From the NCBI GenBank assembly GCA_011763485.2, contig JAANSK020285268.1, positions 1 through 20,322 on the forward strand: a DNA stretch of 20,322 bases, written 5' to 3'. Source of the stretch: Isoetes engelmannii. Lineage: Eukaryota > Streptophyta > Lycopodiopsida > Isoetales > Isoetaceae. The translations under genes were made by a program, and so were the position numbers. Of this stretch, positions 1-12,211 are shown piece after piece. Numbering within the stretch: position 1 is the first letter of the stretch; the number at the start of each line of letters is the position of its first letter. The notes beneath the pieces were generated by a model that was given only the letters and a program-made list of their open reading frames with translations, was not told where the DNA came from and made no database searches.

Positions 1-139
1 CATTCGACACTATGCACTAGACATAAATTTGACACAATACAAGCACTTTGTGTCGAGATAGTAGCAGTTGACACAAAATTGTCACTACACCTATGGCTTG
101 TCACAAGAGTTGACACTATACCCCCTTCCTCTTGTAGTG
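1..139. mobile_element. Terminal part of a CACTA (En/Spm-type) DNA transposon
   Basis: The segment ends in CTTGTAGTG at 131-139, which is the reverse complement of the CACTACAAG start typical of CACTA transposons. Inside the end are several copies of a short GACAC/GTGTC motif in both orientations (near 6, 30, 49, 69, 98 and 111), as expected for subterminal transposase-binding repeats. The three bases after the end (agg, 140-142) would be one copy of the 3-bp target duplication. The other end lies outside the window, so the length and coding content are unknown. The call rests on the terminal motif and the repeats only. Confidence 0.6.
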
Positions 140-780
140 AGGCTATGTATGTAAACTGACTTTATAATATGTTTATAGGATGGTTCAAAGTGGGATTGAT
201 AGTCTATGTGTAAGCTTTAATTTTGTTGTCATGACTTTTTTGGGTCACTCAAAGACCCTTGTAGCATGAACATAAGTGCAACCTATTTAGATAAACTACA
301 ATGTCCAGGACCACTTTAATGAAGCTGTGTATATACAAAGAGGTGCACAGTTATATTTGGTCCTTATAACATGGGGTCTTCCCAGGAGATTCACCTATAT
401 ATATTTGGATATGGCATCTAGGTTCCTAGGGTCATAAAAAAATCCCTTATCTACCACTCTTCACAGCAAAAAACCCTTCCCATACCTTGTCATTCTCTAT
501 ATTTATAACCCATAAAGTATTTTTACATCACCACATTTCTAAAAGCATTGAAAGTATTGCTCATTCCATCTTATCGCTCATTCCTGGCCATTGATGGCCA
601 GGATATTTCCCAAAAGATTCCCTCTCGTGCAACCAAGACCGTCCGCCCAAAATAAGATGGGGTCAAACCCCAATATCCACGTCAACATATGATTTTGAGG
701 CAATGGTTAGCAAGTCAATGATACAGTCAATCCTAAGTCAATCCCGTAACTACCAAAAGTAATATTCAATGCGTAAACAG
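140..780. other. Intergenic stretch without a recognisable gene
   Basis: No open frame, splice pattern or family motif stands out on either strand. The only structure is a short perfect hairpin at 583-602 (CCTGGCCA, loop TTGA, TGGCCAGG). If the DUF1680 relic to the right once continued this way, its second exon is not visible here. Confidence 0.5.
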
Positions 781-870
781 GAGCTGGGGGATTCGAACCC
801 CCTCCACAAAGTGGAATCCATATAACTCCACCACGGCCTAATGCCGGGGGACTAATCCCATGCACAAATG
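781..870 (-). repeat. tRNA-like SINE head (Pol III B-box)
   Basis: On the minus strand, 802-786 reads GGGGG, TTCGAAT, CCCCC, a perfect 5-bp tRNA T-arm with a seven-base loop. It contains a consensus Pol III B-box (GGTTCGAATCC). About 40 bases upstream is TAGGCCGTGGTGG, a weak A-box-like sequence. The bases flanking the arm do not form a 7-bp acceptor stem, so this is not a functional tRNA gene. The likeliest reading is the tRNA-derived head of a SINE lying in the intron of the broken DUF1680 gene. Its tail and target duplication were not identified. Confidence 0.45.
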
Positions 871-1429
871 CACAAGCACACATGCCTTCAAAACACCGAC
901 GATGTTCACAACAGTTTCACTAATTATAATCTCCAAAGTTACATGATACACATGCATATATGCTCCCTTGCTACAGAAAATTAAACGTAAATGAGACTCT
1001 GAATTGATGAATGATGGCTTTCCCCAGGTCCTTCCACAACGCAAAACAATGTACCTCAAGTCAATTAAAGTCAAACTCACCAACAAAATGTCCTCTCAGT
1101 TCAGAACTCGGTGCCTCCCAACCTCCATATGGACTACCAGAAGTGCTTAATCCAGCATTCTTTCTGAAACTCCAAACAAGGCTGTCAACATCCAACAACA
1201 GCAGATATTCCAAGTTAGTTTGTTGAGCCTTTCCATGATCTGTATCTGGTGCAAGTCGTATTTTATGCAATGAGGCACCCTCAAGAAAAGCTTGACATCC
1301 AGAAGCAAGATTCCTCAAGACCCTTCTGCGGAATGCGAAGGGTCTGCTCGACATCTTCTCTTTGGCCTCGGGCATTCTCCTGAATTGGGGAAAGTGCTCT
1401 GCATTATGGGCCTTGTTGACTCTGCCTCC

Positions 1430-2289
1430 CAGGGTTGGAAATTGAAGGCTGCAGGCCATGCAAGACCCCTTTTACCATGCAAAATAAAGTCCTAAAAAAA
1501 TATACCTTCAAAAACAAGTCTACATTTCGCATAGCCTTGCAGAATGAAAGTCAAAAAAGAAATAGGCATGCAACAAAAAGTCTACTTTTGGCTTAGCCAT
1601 GCACTTATAACCCTATATTAATTTAATTCCTTAGATATATATTTATTTGTATTGCTATTCCATATATACATACCAACCAATGTACCACATACAGAAATAA
1701 AAAGTTAGAATAGAATAAACTAAGGAATAATATTATAGATATATAATCACCATTTAATAGAATGGCATGGCATTTAATATTGTCAAAATTCCCTCCAACA
1801 AATCCAAAAACGTTGTCAAAATAGTCGTCAAAAAAAGGACAAGAGACAAGCTTCTTTGATTCTTTTTTTTAAAGGCTGTGGTGTCAAATTTTCAATTTGC
1901 CAATAAAGGGAGAGGAAGGAAAGAGTTCTGGAGCAAAGAACAAGAAAAAAAAAGGTCCCAAGTGAGAGAGAATTTAGAGATGAATGGATTATTAAGCATC
2001 CATAGGTTTTCAGAAAGGTTCTTGATGAGGGTCGTCAAAGGAAGTATTGCTCTCTATGCATTAAACATCTGCAATGTTCATATAATCTCTTAACTATTGT
2101 GTGTGTGTTGTCAGTTTTTAAGTATTTTAAGGGAAAAAAGAAAAACAATTTAAGCCATGTGCATTGTTACTTTTAAACTAAAAATGCAAATTAAAAGTCT
2201 AATTTAAATTATGCCATGCAATTTGAAAGTCTATTTTTGTAAGTGACCTTCAAACAAAAGTAAGGGCAGCCCTTCAATTTCCAACCCTG
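1430..2289. mobile_element. Non-autonomous hAT-type DNA transposon, 860 bp, with 8-bp target duplication
   Basis: The element begins CAGGGTTGGAAATTGAAGG (1430-1448) and ends with its exact reverse complement (2271-2289). It is flanked by identical 8-bp direct repeats CTGCCTCC at 1422-1429 and 2290-2297. CAGGG-type ends and 8-bp target duplications are hallmarks of the hAT superfamily. There is no transposase frame; the interior is AT-rich. The motif AGTCTA occurs at 1517, 1579, 2196 and 2228, mostly next to CATGCA, which suggests subterminal binding repeats. It sits inside the coding exon of the DUF1680 relic. Exact terminal repeats and an intact target duplication suggest a relatively young insertion. 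Confidence 0.85.
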
Positions 2290-2308
2290 CTGCCTCCTCC
2301 TTGTCCCA

Positions 2309-2349
2309 CTTCGTACATGCATTGCCTCCCAGGCAATGCATGTACGAAG
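2309..2349. repeat. 19-bp perfect inverted repeat at the LINE 5' junction
   Basis: Bases 2309-2327 (CTTCGTACATGCATTGCCT) are the exact reverse complement of 2331-2349, separated only by CCC. The right arm is in frame with the LINE coding sequence (residues before LLGIPFG). The left arm adjoins the target exon. This is best read as a short inverted copy of the LINE 5' end, made during integration by fold-back or twin priming. Confidence 0.7.
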
Positions 2350-3973
2350 CTGCTGGGTATTCCCTTTGGAGGGGATATCTCCATAGGGCGGGTGTGGGAT
2401 GAGATCTGGCAGGGGTTCCAGAAACATCTCAATTGGTGGAAGGGCAGTAAGCTATCTATGGCAGGGAGGATTACTGTGGCCAAGTCGGTGCTTTGTAGCA
2501 CACATGTGTACATGGCATTTGCAATACTAGCTCCTGAGGGGAAGATGCAGGCATTGGATAGGATGGTCCGGAAATTGTGTGGGGCAGGGACGATGAGGGG
2601 CAGTGGTTAAGGTGGTGTGGTGGAAGTGTCTCCGCCCCCGGGAGGATGGAGGTTTGGCCATCTTGGATTTGGCATTGCACAGCAAGGTATTGGTCTCCAA
2701 GTTTGTGTGGAGTATTCTGCAAGATGGAGTATCCTCACCTGGTGCGGCGCGGTTGTTGCAGTCCTTTCGCCACTATGTGGCGTTTGAGAAGCCTTCTGTG
2801 CATGTGCTGCCATGGGCATTGCTGTATGGGCTTAGGCCTTTCCCGCACGCATCCCCTTATCTCACCGGGGTGTTGCGGGCTTGGGAGCAGGTGCGGGTGC
2901 TGTTCCAGCTGGATCATGTTTCAGTGTATCATCACTCCTCGCCTTTCTTGTGGGGTCCCTCTGCCTCTGACGCACTTGCCTCTGGCTGCCTCTATGCACG
3001 CCCGGACGCAGGCCCGCTGGAGGAGGGCTGGTGTGCTCACCCTGGAGGACTAGTATTGGGATGGCCAGGTTGCATCTTGGGAATTCTTTCGAGCCCAATT
3101 TCGTCTGAGGGCCAGTGACCGGACCATTTGGGAGTAGGTGGCCGGTAGCATCTCGCTGCACGTACCTCTACTGCTTCAGGATGATGTGCTGGTGCAGGTT
3201 TGGAAGGTCCATCCTGACGTTGAGGCTTCATGCTTTGTGCGGTCTTCCTACCGTGTGTTGGTTATTTATGACACTTTGCCTCCTTCTGGAAAGTGGTCTC
3301 TGCAGCTTCTGGGCTCCCGCTGGCGCTCCGTTTGGGTTTTGACGTGGAGTTCCCTTCTCCCTCCGAAGGTCAGGGTGCTTCTATGGTAGATGATGCACTG
3401 TTGCATCAGGGTGGTGAGCAGGTTTAGGCCAGGGGTGAGTCCTCTGTGCCCTTGTTGTGGTCTTCATCTTGAGACGGTGGAGCATTGTCTAGTCCTCTTC
3501 CCTCACTTGCATGCGGCCTTGGACTAGGTTCGGGCTCGGTTCCAGGTCCGGCTGACTAGCCAGCAGTTGCTGCTACATTTGTATCCAGGTGCTTGGCCGC
3601 TTCTGAGGAAGCAAGCCTTGCACTTATGTGTGGCTTGGCTGGTCTGGCTGATCTGGAAACGGCTGCGGCTGTGGATTTTCCAGGGGATCCAGCAGCCTTC
3701 GGCCTCCCTGGTCCCCCGTCTTAGGTATAAACTGTTCCAGAGTTTCTTGGTGTTTTCGGGATTGGCGGAGCGGAAGTTCGCCATTTGGCGAGACTTCTTG
3801 GGTGTTGTGGATGATGACGGGCACTTGGTTCAGCAGTAGTTGAGGAGATGATGGAGTGGTGGGATACCGCTGTCTCTTTGGGGCCGTTCATTTTCCTCTT
3901 CACTTACCTTGTACCATTGCTATTCTTTTAATTTATTGAGAATTAGTTCTTCAAAAGAAAAAAGAAAAAAAGG
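2309..3973 (+). mobile_element. 5'-truncated LINE (L1-type ORF2 C-terminus) with A-rich tail
   Basis: The segment is visibly more GC-rich than its surroundings. It encodes the end of a plant LINE ORF2 in order: the C-terminal reverse transcriptase region (LLGIPFGGD near 2350, WWKGSKLSMAGRITVAKS near 2435-2490, then CLRPREDGGLAILDLALHS near 2625-2680), and a zf-RVT zinc-binding region (LPPKVRVLLW near 3360, CPCCGLHLETVEHC near 3445-3485). The frame must be followed through at least three frameshifts (near 2575, 2605 and 3060) and several stops, so it is inactive. The last frame stops at about 3839. A roughly 130-bp 3' region then leads to the A-rich tail at about 3953-3973. No target duplication is evident. 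It lies antisense inside the DUF1680 exon. Confidence 0.8.
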
Positions 3974-4230
3974 GGGACCCTTCTGCTTGCCAGGCTATCG
4001 TGACCATGTAATGAACTAGAATTGCCCTTATGAACTCTGGATACAAGTTTGGGCTGACTATAGGCAGCTATATATTGATCAGATTTACTACCTAAAATTT
4101 CGTGATAGCGGCTGCTAATGGTGTGAGAAATACTGGAAGAACCTGTGTTGGTGCACTCTTTGGCAAAGCAGTTTATAAAGAAAAGGAAGGGCTGCAAGAG
4201 GAATCTCAGCTGAAAACTTATGGGTTCCAT

Positions 4231-5179
4231 AGCTTCTTTCCAGTACAGTTCTATCTAATACTATGGAGTCAGAGCTGCATTGAATCAGAATTTGCAAAGT
4301 TCCAAGAGATCAGCTACATTTATAATGCATGCTGTACACAATTAGCAGAGAGATCTTATAAAGAGCTCCAATATACGAACTCACAAGCCTTCAACGTTAA
4401 GAGCAAGCAACACAAAATTTTCTTTGATAATGAAGAATACCATGATGAGCCAGATCGCGAAAAGAATGAAAGGAATATTATGCATGACACATAGACTTCG
4501 TCATAATCAAACCCTCATGCAAAACTTGCCAGAATCGCTGGAACCAATTTCACAAGCTCACATGAACAGAAGATAACCGATCATGCACCAGAACCCCTTC
4601 ACACCAAATCCGGAAGCACCAGATGAAAACTCAAAGCAGAAGCTCATGATACGAACCTGAACCCTCATAGGAGCAGCCGAACTTCATTCCCCTCCAAGCC
4701 TAAATCGTCTCTAGCAAAGAAACGTGGAAGGGAGTCGCAAACACCTGTCCGCACTCTGGCCTTGTCGCTGCCATCAAACCCTAGAACAAATAATATGAAC
4801 CATGGAAACACCCGAAACTGCACGTCCACCATCAGCAAAATACGGATTTACATACGAATACCACAATTAAACCTTCCACAATCTTAAGTTACACGATACT
4901 CATTTGACATTTTGAGAGCTTTATTGCTTGATTCATTGACTCTAAGTAAAAATAATATTTATCATAGGACTAAAAATAAGAACATGGTTGAGAATGAAGA
5001 ACCCTTTGTGTATCTCCTATGCAACCGAGAAAAAATTTGTGTATGTTTTGGAGTACGTCTATGTACGCAACTAGTAATAAAAAAACCCATTTCTTCCACG
5101 CTGATGATTTTTACACAAAACAAATGTGAACCCCCCTGGGGGTCTTGCTACAGGATTTAGAACAAATATATGATCCAAA
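4231..5179. other. Upstream region of the DUF1680 relic; no confident gene
   Basis: This should hold the old promoter and leader of the minus-strand DUF1680 gene. A plant-like leader motif, the reverse complement of AAACCCTA, lies at 4776-4783. It is followed on the minus strand by a 24-codon ATG frame (start 4774) that could be an upstream ORF or a leader exon. The plus-strand open frame at 4102-4494 is antisense to the DUF1680 exon and its leader and has no family signature. No element boundaries were found. Confidence 0.35.
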
Positions 5180-5545
5180 ATGTTAACTTCAAATAAGAAT
5201 AGTTTGCCTCTGGTAAGTGAATGAAGGGGATGTTGAGTGGTGTGAGGATGAGATGAAGGCCACCTTGGTCTTGGGTTGATGCGCATGTCCGTGGCCTGGC
5301 AGAATGTGTCCAAGGCATCTAGGTAAGATTGCATATCCGCAGGAGTGTGTGCTAAGAGGTCAACATCATCCGCATAATGAGCTGCCTGACAACCTGATCC
5401 AAAAGTTAAGTCCCACCACCCCCATTGTCCGCAAACCAGCTTTCTAACTCGTCAATGTAAAGCCAAACAGGGTTAGAGAGAGAGGACATCCCTAGTGGAC
5501 CGCGATACTGCTGGTGAATGGTTGTGTCGTCAATTGTATTCGACC
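5180..5545 (-). mobile_element. Decayed LINE fragment: reverse transcriptase core with YADD
   Basis: On the minus strand this segment reads GCPLSLTLFG, then YIDELESWFADNGG, then HYADDVDLLAHT, then YLDALDTFCQATDMRINP, then TKVAFISSS. This is the order of the palm region of plant LINE reverse transcriptases, with the catalytic YADD near 5380-5370. It is broken: a stop replaces the usual residue before GCPLS, a single-base loss follows LFG, the region before YADD is out of frame, and another indel follows RINP. No zf-RVT part or A-tail is attached, so both ends are lost. It is a different sequence lineage from the LINE at 2309-3973 and looks older. Confidence 0.75.
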
Positions 5546-6084
5546 TAAACAACTCTTATACAACCTATACACCGCATTCTGTATACCTACTGAGATCCCG
5601 AGTTGAGCGCGCAGAAGAAAGAAAACAATGCAACAAAAGTAGGTGTACGAAGCAGACAAAAATGACACTGAGCATATCCAATAGCTTCAAGTGGAACTGA
5701 AGAAAGATTTGTTGCAAAAATTTAATGGTGTTTATGACAATGAAATTTCTACAAGGCTTCTATGTTGACCAACGGGCCTCCTGAAACTCATACGCATTTC
5801 TTGAAATATAGCAAAACATAAAAGCATTTGGGAGTTTCTCCATTCTTTATTCCACTTATTAATATTTGGAATTGTGGATGTGTGGTAAAATGACAAGTCT
5901 TTCACAACAAATATATATGTGATGCAAGCAATTATAGAAGCCACTTGCCACAATTGAGGTGGCACTACAGAATTTAGATCGGGGTTCACCCTTGCTGCTT
6001 TTAAACCACCATGATAAATTTGGCTTCCTTTTTTTTCAATATACATTATCTAGGTTATGGAAAAAGTAGCGGCTGCTCCTTGAA
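5546..6084 (-). other. 3' flank of the GSNOR gene, with a likely poly(A) signal
   Basis: No coding signal is visible. On the minus strand, AATAAA occurs at 5851-5846, about 235 bp beyond the GSNOR stop codon, and is a reasonable poly(A) signal. The open frame at 5732-6046 on the minus strand has no family signature and is probably 3' untranslated sequence. Confidence 0.35.
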
Positions 6085-9524
<3,440 letters not shown>

Positions 9525-9636
9525 GGCGATGGAGAAGGATATCGTGTTCACCTTTTATTTTTCCAAGATGTTGTGTCTTTTTCTTTAGCAGGGTTGCCTA
9601 ACCCGAGGTCACCTCAATGCTGCACTTCTAGCCTAT

Positions 9637-9656
9637 CCACGTGGCCTGCCACGTCA
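9637..9656. promoter_or_regulatory. Paired bZIP/bHLH-type sites (G-box and C-box) upstream of GSNOR
   Basis: A palindromic G-box CCACGTGG lies at 9637-9644, and CCACGTCA (reverse TGACGTGG) at 9649-9656. They are about 113-132 bp upstream of the first GSNOR ATG, in the proximal promoter position. Such ACGT-core pairs commonly bind bZIP factors and can confer stress, ABA or light responses; binding here is inference. They could equally serve a divergent plus-strand transcript. Confidence 0.5.
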
Positions 9657-9913
9657 GCCACATTTATCCCAAGCCGTTAGATCTTCATAATTTTGCTATT
9701 TTTTTATTTTTCTCCACCGTTATATGCAAAATTACCAAAAACTCTTCTAAAACCTCTTCTGAAAACTTATGCCCCTTCTTCGAGAGGCATATCCGAACTC
9801 GCCAACACGGATGCTTCCAGCACTTAGCAGCTTAGGGTGTTTATATGATGCCTAGAAGCTGTTGGAATCCGTTTTTGATCAATTTGTAGTTTGAAATTCT
9901 GGGTTTTGTTTGA
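9657..9913. other. Rest of the GSNOR upstream region
   Basis: No gene is seen. A weak TATA-like sequence (ATATAAC on the minus strand, about 9720) is the only candidate core element. The plus-strand open frame running from 9432 is antisense to GSNOR exon 1. Confidence 0.3.
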
Positions 9914-10183
9914 ACCGTATACCAGGGCTCTTCTCATAGCACTTTTCCTGCAATCCAACATGAGCTAGCCGGTTGTCTAGGTACTTCTGTCCTTAAGACA
10001 ACAACTCTTCTTGGGCTGATACCTGGAACAAAAGGGATGCAACTACAAGCTTCAAGTCTAAATGGTAATGTAACTTGGTGTAGTTTTGGTAATTCTCTGA
10101 AACACCAGGTGCACAACCACGCCTCCTTCCGAAAACCAGGGAAATTAGGTTCACGCTCTTTTCTTAATATGTTGTTGGATTAG
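9914..10183 (+). other. Unassigned open frame, possibly an exon
   Basis: A stop-free plus frame runs from 9914 to a TAG at 10181-10183, about 89 codons without an early ATG. It is preceded by a T-rich stretch and ACCAG (acceptor-like, ending 9925), and contains a possible donor AATG|gtaatg near 10062. The translation includes LAGCLGTSVLKTTTLLGLIPG and is compositionally gene-like, but I do not recognise a family. It may be a gene fragment like the nearby BTAF1 exons, or chance. Confidence 0.25.
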
Positions 10184-10751
10184 CTTGTTAAATGGCCATG
10201 TTTACCACTGGGCAGCATTTGCCTGCTCTTAGGATGCCATCGTACTCTTGCAGTGCGTCTTTTAACTATATGGATACAAATTTTCTCTCATGTTTAACCT
10301 CTGTGTAGCTTGTTTTGACTGGCCTTAGATAACCACTGACATAGACAGTGGCTATGGCTAGCTGGTGGATGATGCAGGAAATCTTTCAATAATAAGTTTG
10401 TCTCCTTTGTTAATGTTCTTTATCTAGACAAGACGTTGTGAAGAACTTTGTTATTTGGAGAAGGTAGGAAAACATGGAGCTGCTACTTCTTTGCTTACTG
10501 CATTATTGAGGCAGCTAGTTTTGTGAATTTGCGAAATCTTTCTTACAAGTTCCCAGTTGTCTCCATGTCCTCTAACATATGAAAGGATTGAGTTTTGTTT
10601 TCTGATATAAATAGCATCTATCACTGCATGCATACTGATCTTGAAGGAAGCAAAAGCCCAAAAATACTAAATATGGCAAGTCCTTTGCATCCAGTAATCA
10701 AGATTTTATTGTATGAATGGGGTTTACTCCAACAAGTTCATGTATGGCAGA

Positions 10752-11021
10752 ACAATGTGCTGGAGCTCTGGTCTCTCTTTGACTTTTTGATGCCTGGTTT
10801 TCTTGGCTCAGAGCGGCAGGTGTGTACTTTAATAAGTGGAATTGGTTGCAGTACATTTTCTTGAATTTTTGTTTTGCGCTTCGTTGTGTGTATAAATACC
10901 ATTCACATTGCTTGCAGTTCCAAGCAACTTATGGTAAACCTTTATTAGCTGCCAGGGATCCTAGTACTCAGCGAAAGAGGCAGAAGCAGGTGTTTTAGCT
11001 ATGGAGGCCTTACACAAGCAG
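10752..11021 (+). pseudogene. Two-exon fragment of BTAF1/MOT1 (SNF2-family TBP-removing ATPase), frameshifted
   Basis: BTAF1/Mot1 is a large SNF2-type ATPase that strips TATA-binding protein from DNA. Exon one (about 10752-10819) encodes NNVLELWSLFDFLMPGFLG then SERQ, the conserved stretch after the GTPIQ motif of the ATPase. It starts right after a gcag acceptor and ends at CAG|gtgtgt. Exon two (10918-11021) encodes FQATYGKPLLAARDP and, after a one-base frameshift near 10962-10966, SAKEAEAGVLAMEALHKQ, ending at CAG|gtaaat. This intron pattern and residue order match plant BTAF1. A full BTAF1 is around 2000 residues with HEAT repeats; only about 58 residues are clear here. A possible remnant of the next exon (FLLRRT...LSELP) appears near 11642-11680 with a deletion. 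I read this as a captured or degenerate fragment. Confidence 0.75.
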
Positions 11022-12138
11022 GTAAATGCTGTTCTTTGAGCCTCTTTCATCGTAGTTACAAAATTTCTCTAAATTTCAGCTGTGAAATAGAAGGTGGTAG
11101 TATGATCTCAAACATACAATTTTGTTATGGCATCTTCTTAATTTAAAATTTAACATATATAATAGCATAAATTACCAAGAATCAACCGTCATGGCTGTTA
11201 AAAATTCAAGAGAAGAAAGGGCTTAGTCTCCTTTTGGAACTGGCCATGAAGTATTGCTTGGCCAGTAAAAATCTATTAATGGCCAGTGATCCAATGGTTT
11301 TCATTCATTCCATCAAGAATTAAAAATAATAGTAGAGCCTATGGGACCAGATAAATACAACATGGTAAACCTTTTAGGAGGGCATCCTCCTCCTCATCAT
11401 TTAGCAATAACTAAAATAGACAAAAAACATGGTTACAATGCTATTCGGGATAAGTTCTGACATCAGTTCAGCTTTTGATCCCTTGATCCCATGTCTTTTC
11501 TTTTGTACGATTGCTTGTGCTTTTGTATACCGTTAATTTTTTTAGGAAATGCTGACGTCATCAGATCAGGGCACTTCTTTTTCTTTGTGGGTCCTTTAAA
11601 TTATCTTCCTGCTCTAGCTCTTAAGCAAATGGACTTGCACTCTTCCTGCTCTTTGAAGACTTTGTCAGAACTGCCAATAATGTGAACGAACTGCAGCTAC
11701 CAAGAATGGCCATACAAGAAAGTTAAAGTGCATTTTTCAAGGCACATACATCACTCTTTCCATGATGAGCATAGCAAGTTTCTCGGCAAGTCCCGTCCTG
11801 ACCATTCTAAAGTGCTTGCAAGGGATAGAGCAGGCCGCCAGTAGCACAGCCTGGTCTGCAAATCTAGATGTGTATAACGCTAGTCTAGTTTGTCTTGAAT
11901 GCTTTATGAATCTTCTGGATCATTGAAATTAGTAAAAATATAGCTGGCAGAAAAGGCAATATTATGACATAAAAATATCATGACTTGTCTCATCTTTAAC
12001 TTTTTGTATTTCTCACTTGAAAGAGCATACTCCTCTGATCGATTTGTTGTGCAAGCAAAGACGTTGATTCGATGCTTCGTATTTTCCTCTCATTTGCAAT
12101 TAATGTTGTAATTACGTTGCTTGTTCTAAATCATTCAG
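11022..12138. other. Mostly non-coding; possible decayed continuation of the BTAF1 fragment
   Basis: The stretch is AT-rich. At about 11642-11680 the plus strand reads like PFLLRRT followed, after a gap, by LSELP, the expected next BTAF1 segment, but it is heavily eroded. A further open stretch near 11700-11850 (containing EWPYKKVKVHFSRH) is not recognised. A small GGCCA-containing inverted pair (CTGGCCAT near 11237, ATGGCCAG near 11280) may be a MITE trace. Confidence 0.3.
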
Positions 12139-12211
12139 GCAGAAGAGTTTTTCCAGTTTGATTGCTACACTTTCTTCAGTAGCTTCTTATGATGCTCCCT
12201 TATCTATCATG
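12139..12211 (+). other. Candidate internal exon of an unidentified plus-strand gene
   Basis: The segment follows a pyrimidine-rich tract and ATTCAG, stays open for 24 codons (SFSSLIATLSSVASYDAPLS) and ends at ATG|gtatat. Splice context and composition are exon-like. The protein is not recognised, and chance cannot be excluded for so short a stretch. Confidence 0.25.

Larger units (their letters stand above)
1081..4230 (-). pseudogene. First exon of a secreted DUF1680/GH127 (beta-L-arabinofuranosidase-like) gene, disrupted by a LINE and a hAT element
   Basis: Plant DUF1680 proteins belong to glycoside hydrolase family 127 and are thought to remove beta-L-arabinofuranose from secreted glycoproteins. 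The start at 4230 gives a signal peptide: a hydrophobic core FLLQPFLFFINCFA follows a short n-region, and the mature part begins KECTN, as in plant DUF1680 proteins. This frame stays open to about 3975, where a LINE begins. The exon resumes at 2308-2298, is cut again by a hAT element (2289-1430), and continues from 1429 to 1081. That part encodes FLEGASLHKIRL, AQQTNLEYLLLLDVD, SLVWSFRKNAGL and GGWEAPSSELRGHFVG, all in family order. It ends at a good donor (GTTG|gtgagt, intron from 1080). Removing the hAT and one target copy restores one frame. The catalytic domain is missing, so the gene must be dead here. Confidence 0.8.

Noticed and set aside
786-850. Functional tRNA gene
   Set aside because: The T-arm is perfect, but no 7-bp acceptor stem or proper D-arm can be formed.
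2577-3389. Several overlapping plus-strand frames as separate genes
   Set aside because: They are frameshifted pieces of one LINE ORF2, since the motifs continue from frame to frame.
4102-4494. 130-codon plus-strand open frame
   Set aside because: It is antisense to the DUF1680 signal-peptide exon and its leader. The minus strand carries the family motif KECTN, while this frame has none.
4776-4783. AAACCCTA as an interstitial telomere repeat
   Set aside because: Only one unit is present. Single telo-boxes are common in plant leaders.
9525-9551. GTG start extending GSNOR by nine codons (NTISFSIA...)
   Set aside because: A plant nuclear gene should start at ATG, and four ATGs follow at once. 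The GTG is preceded by an in-frame TAA.
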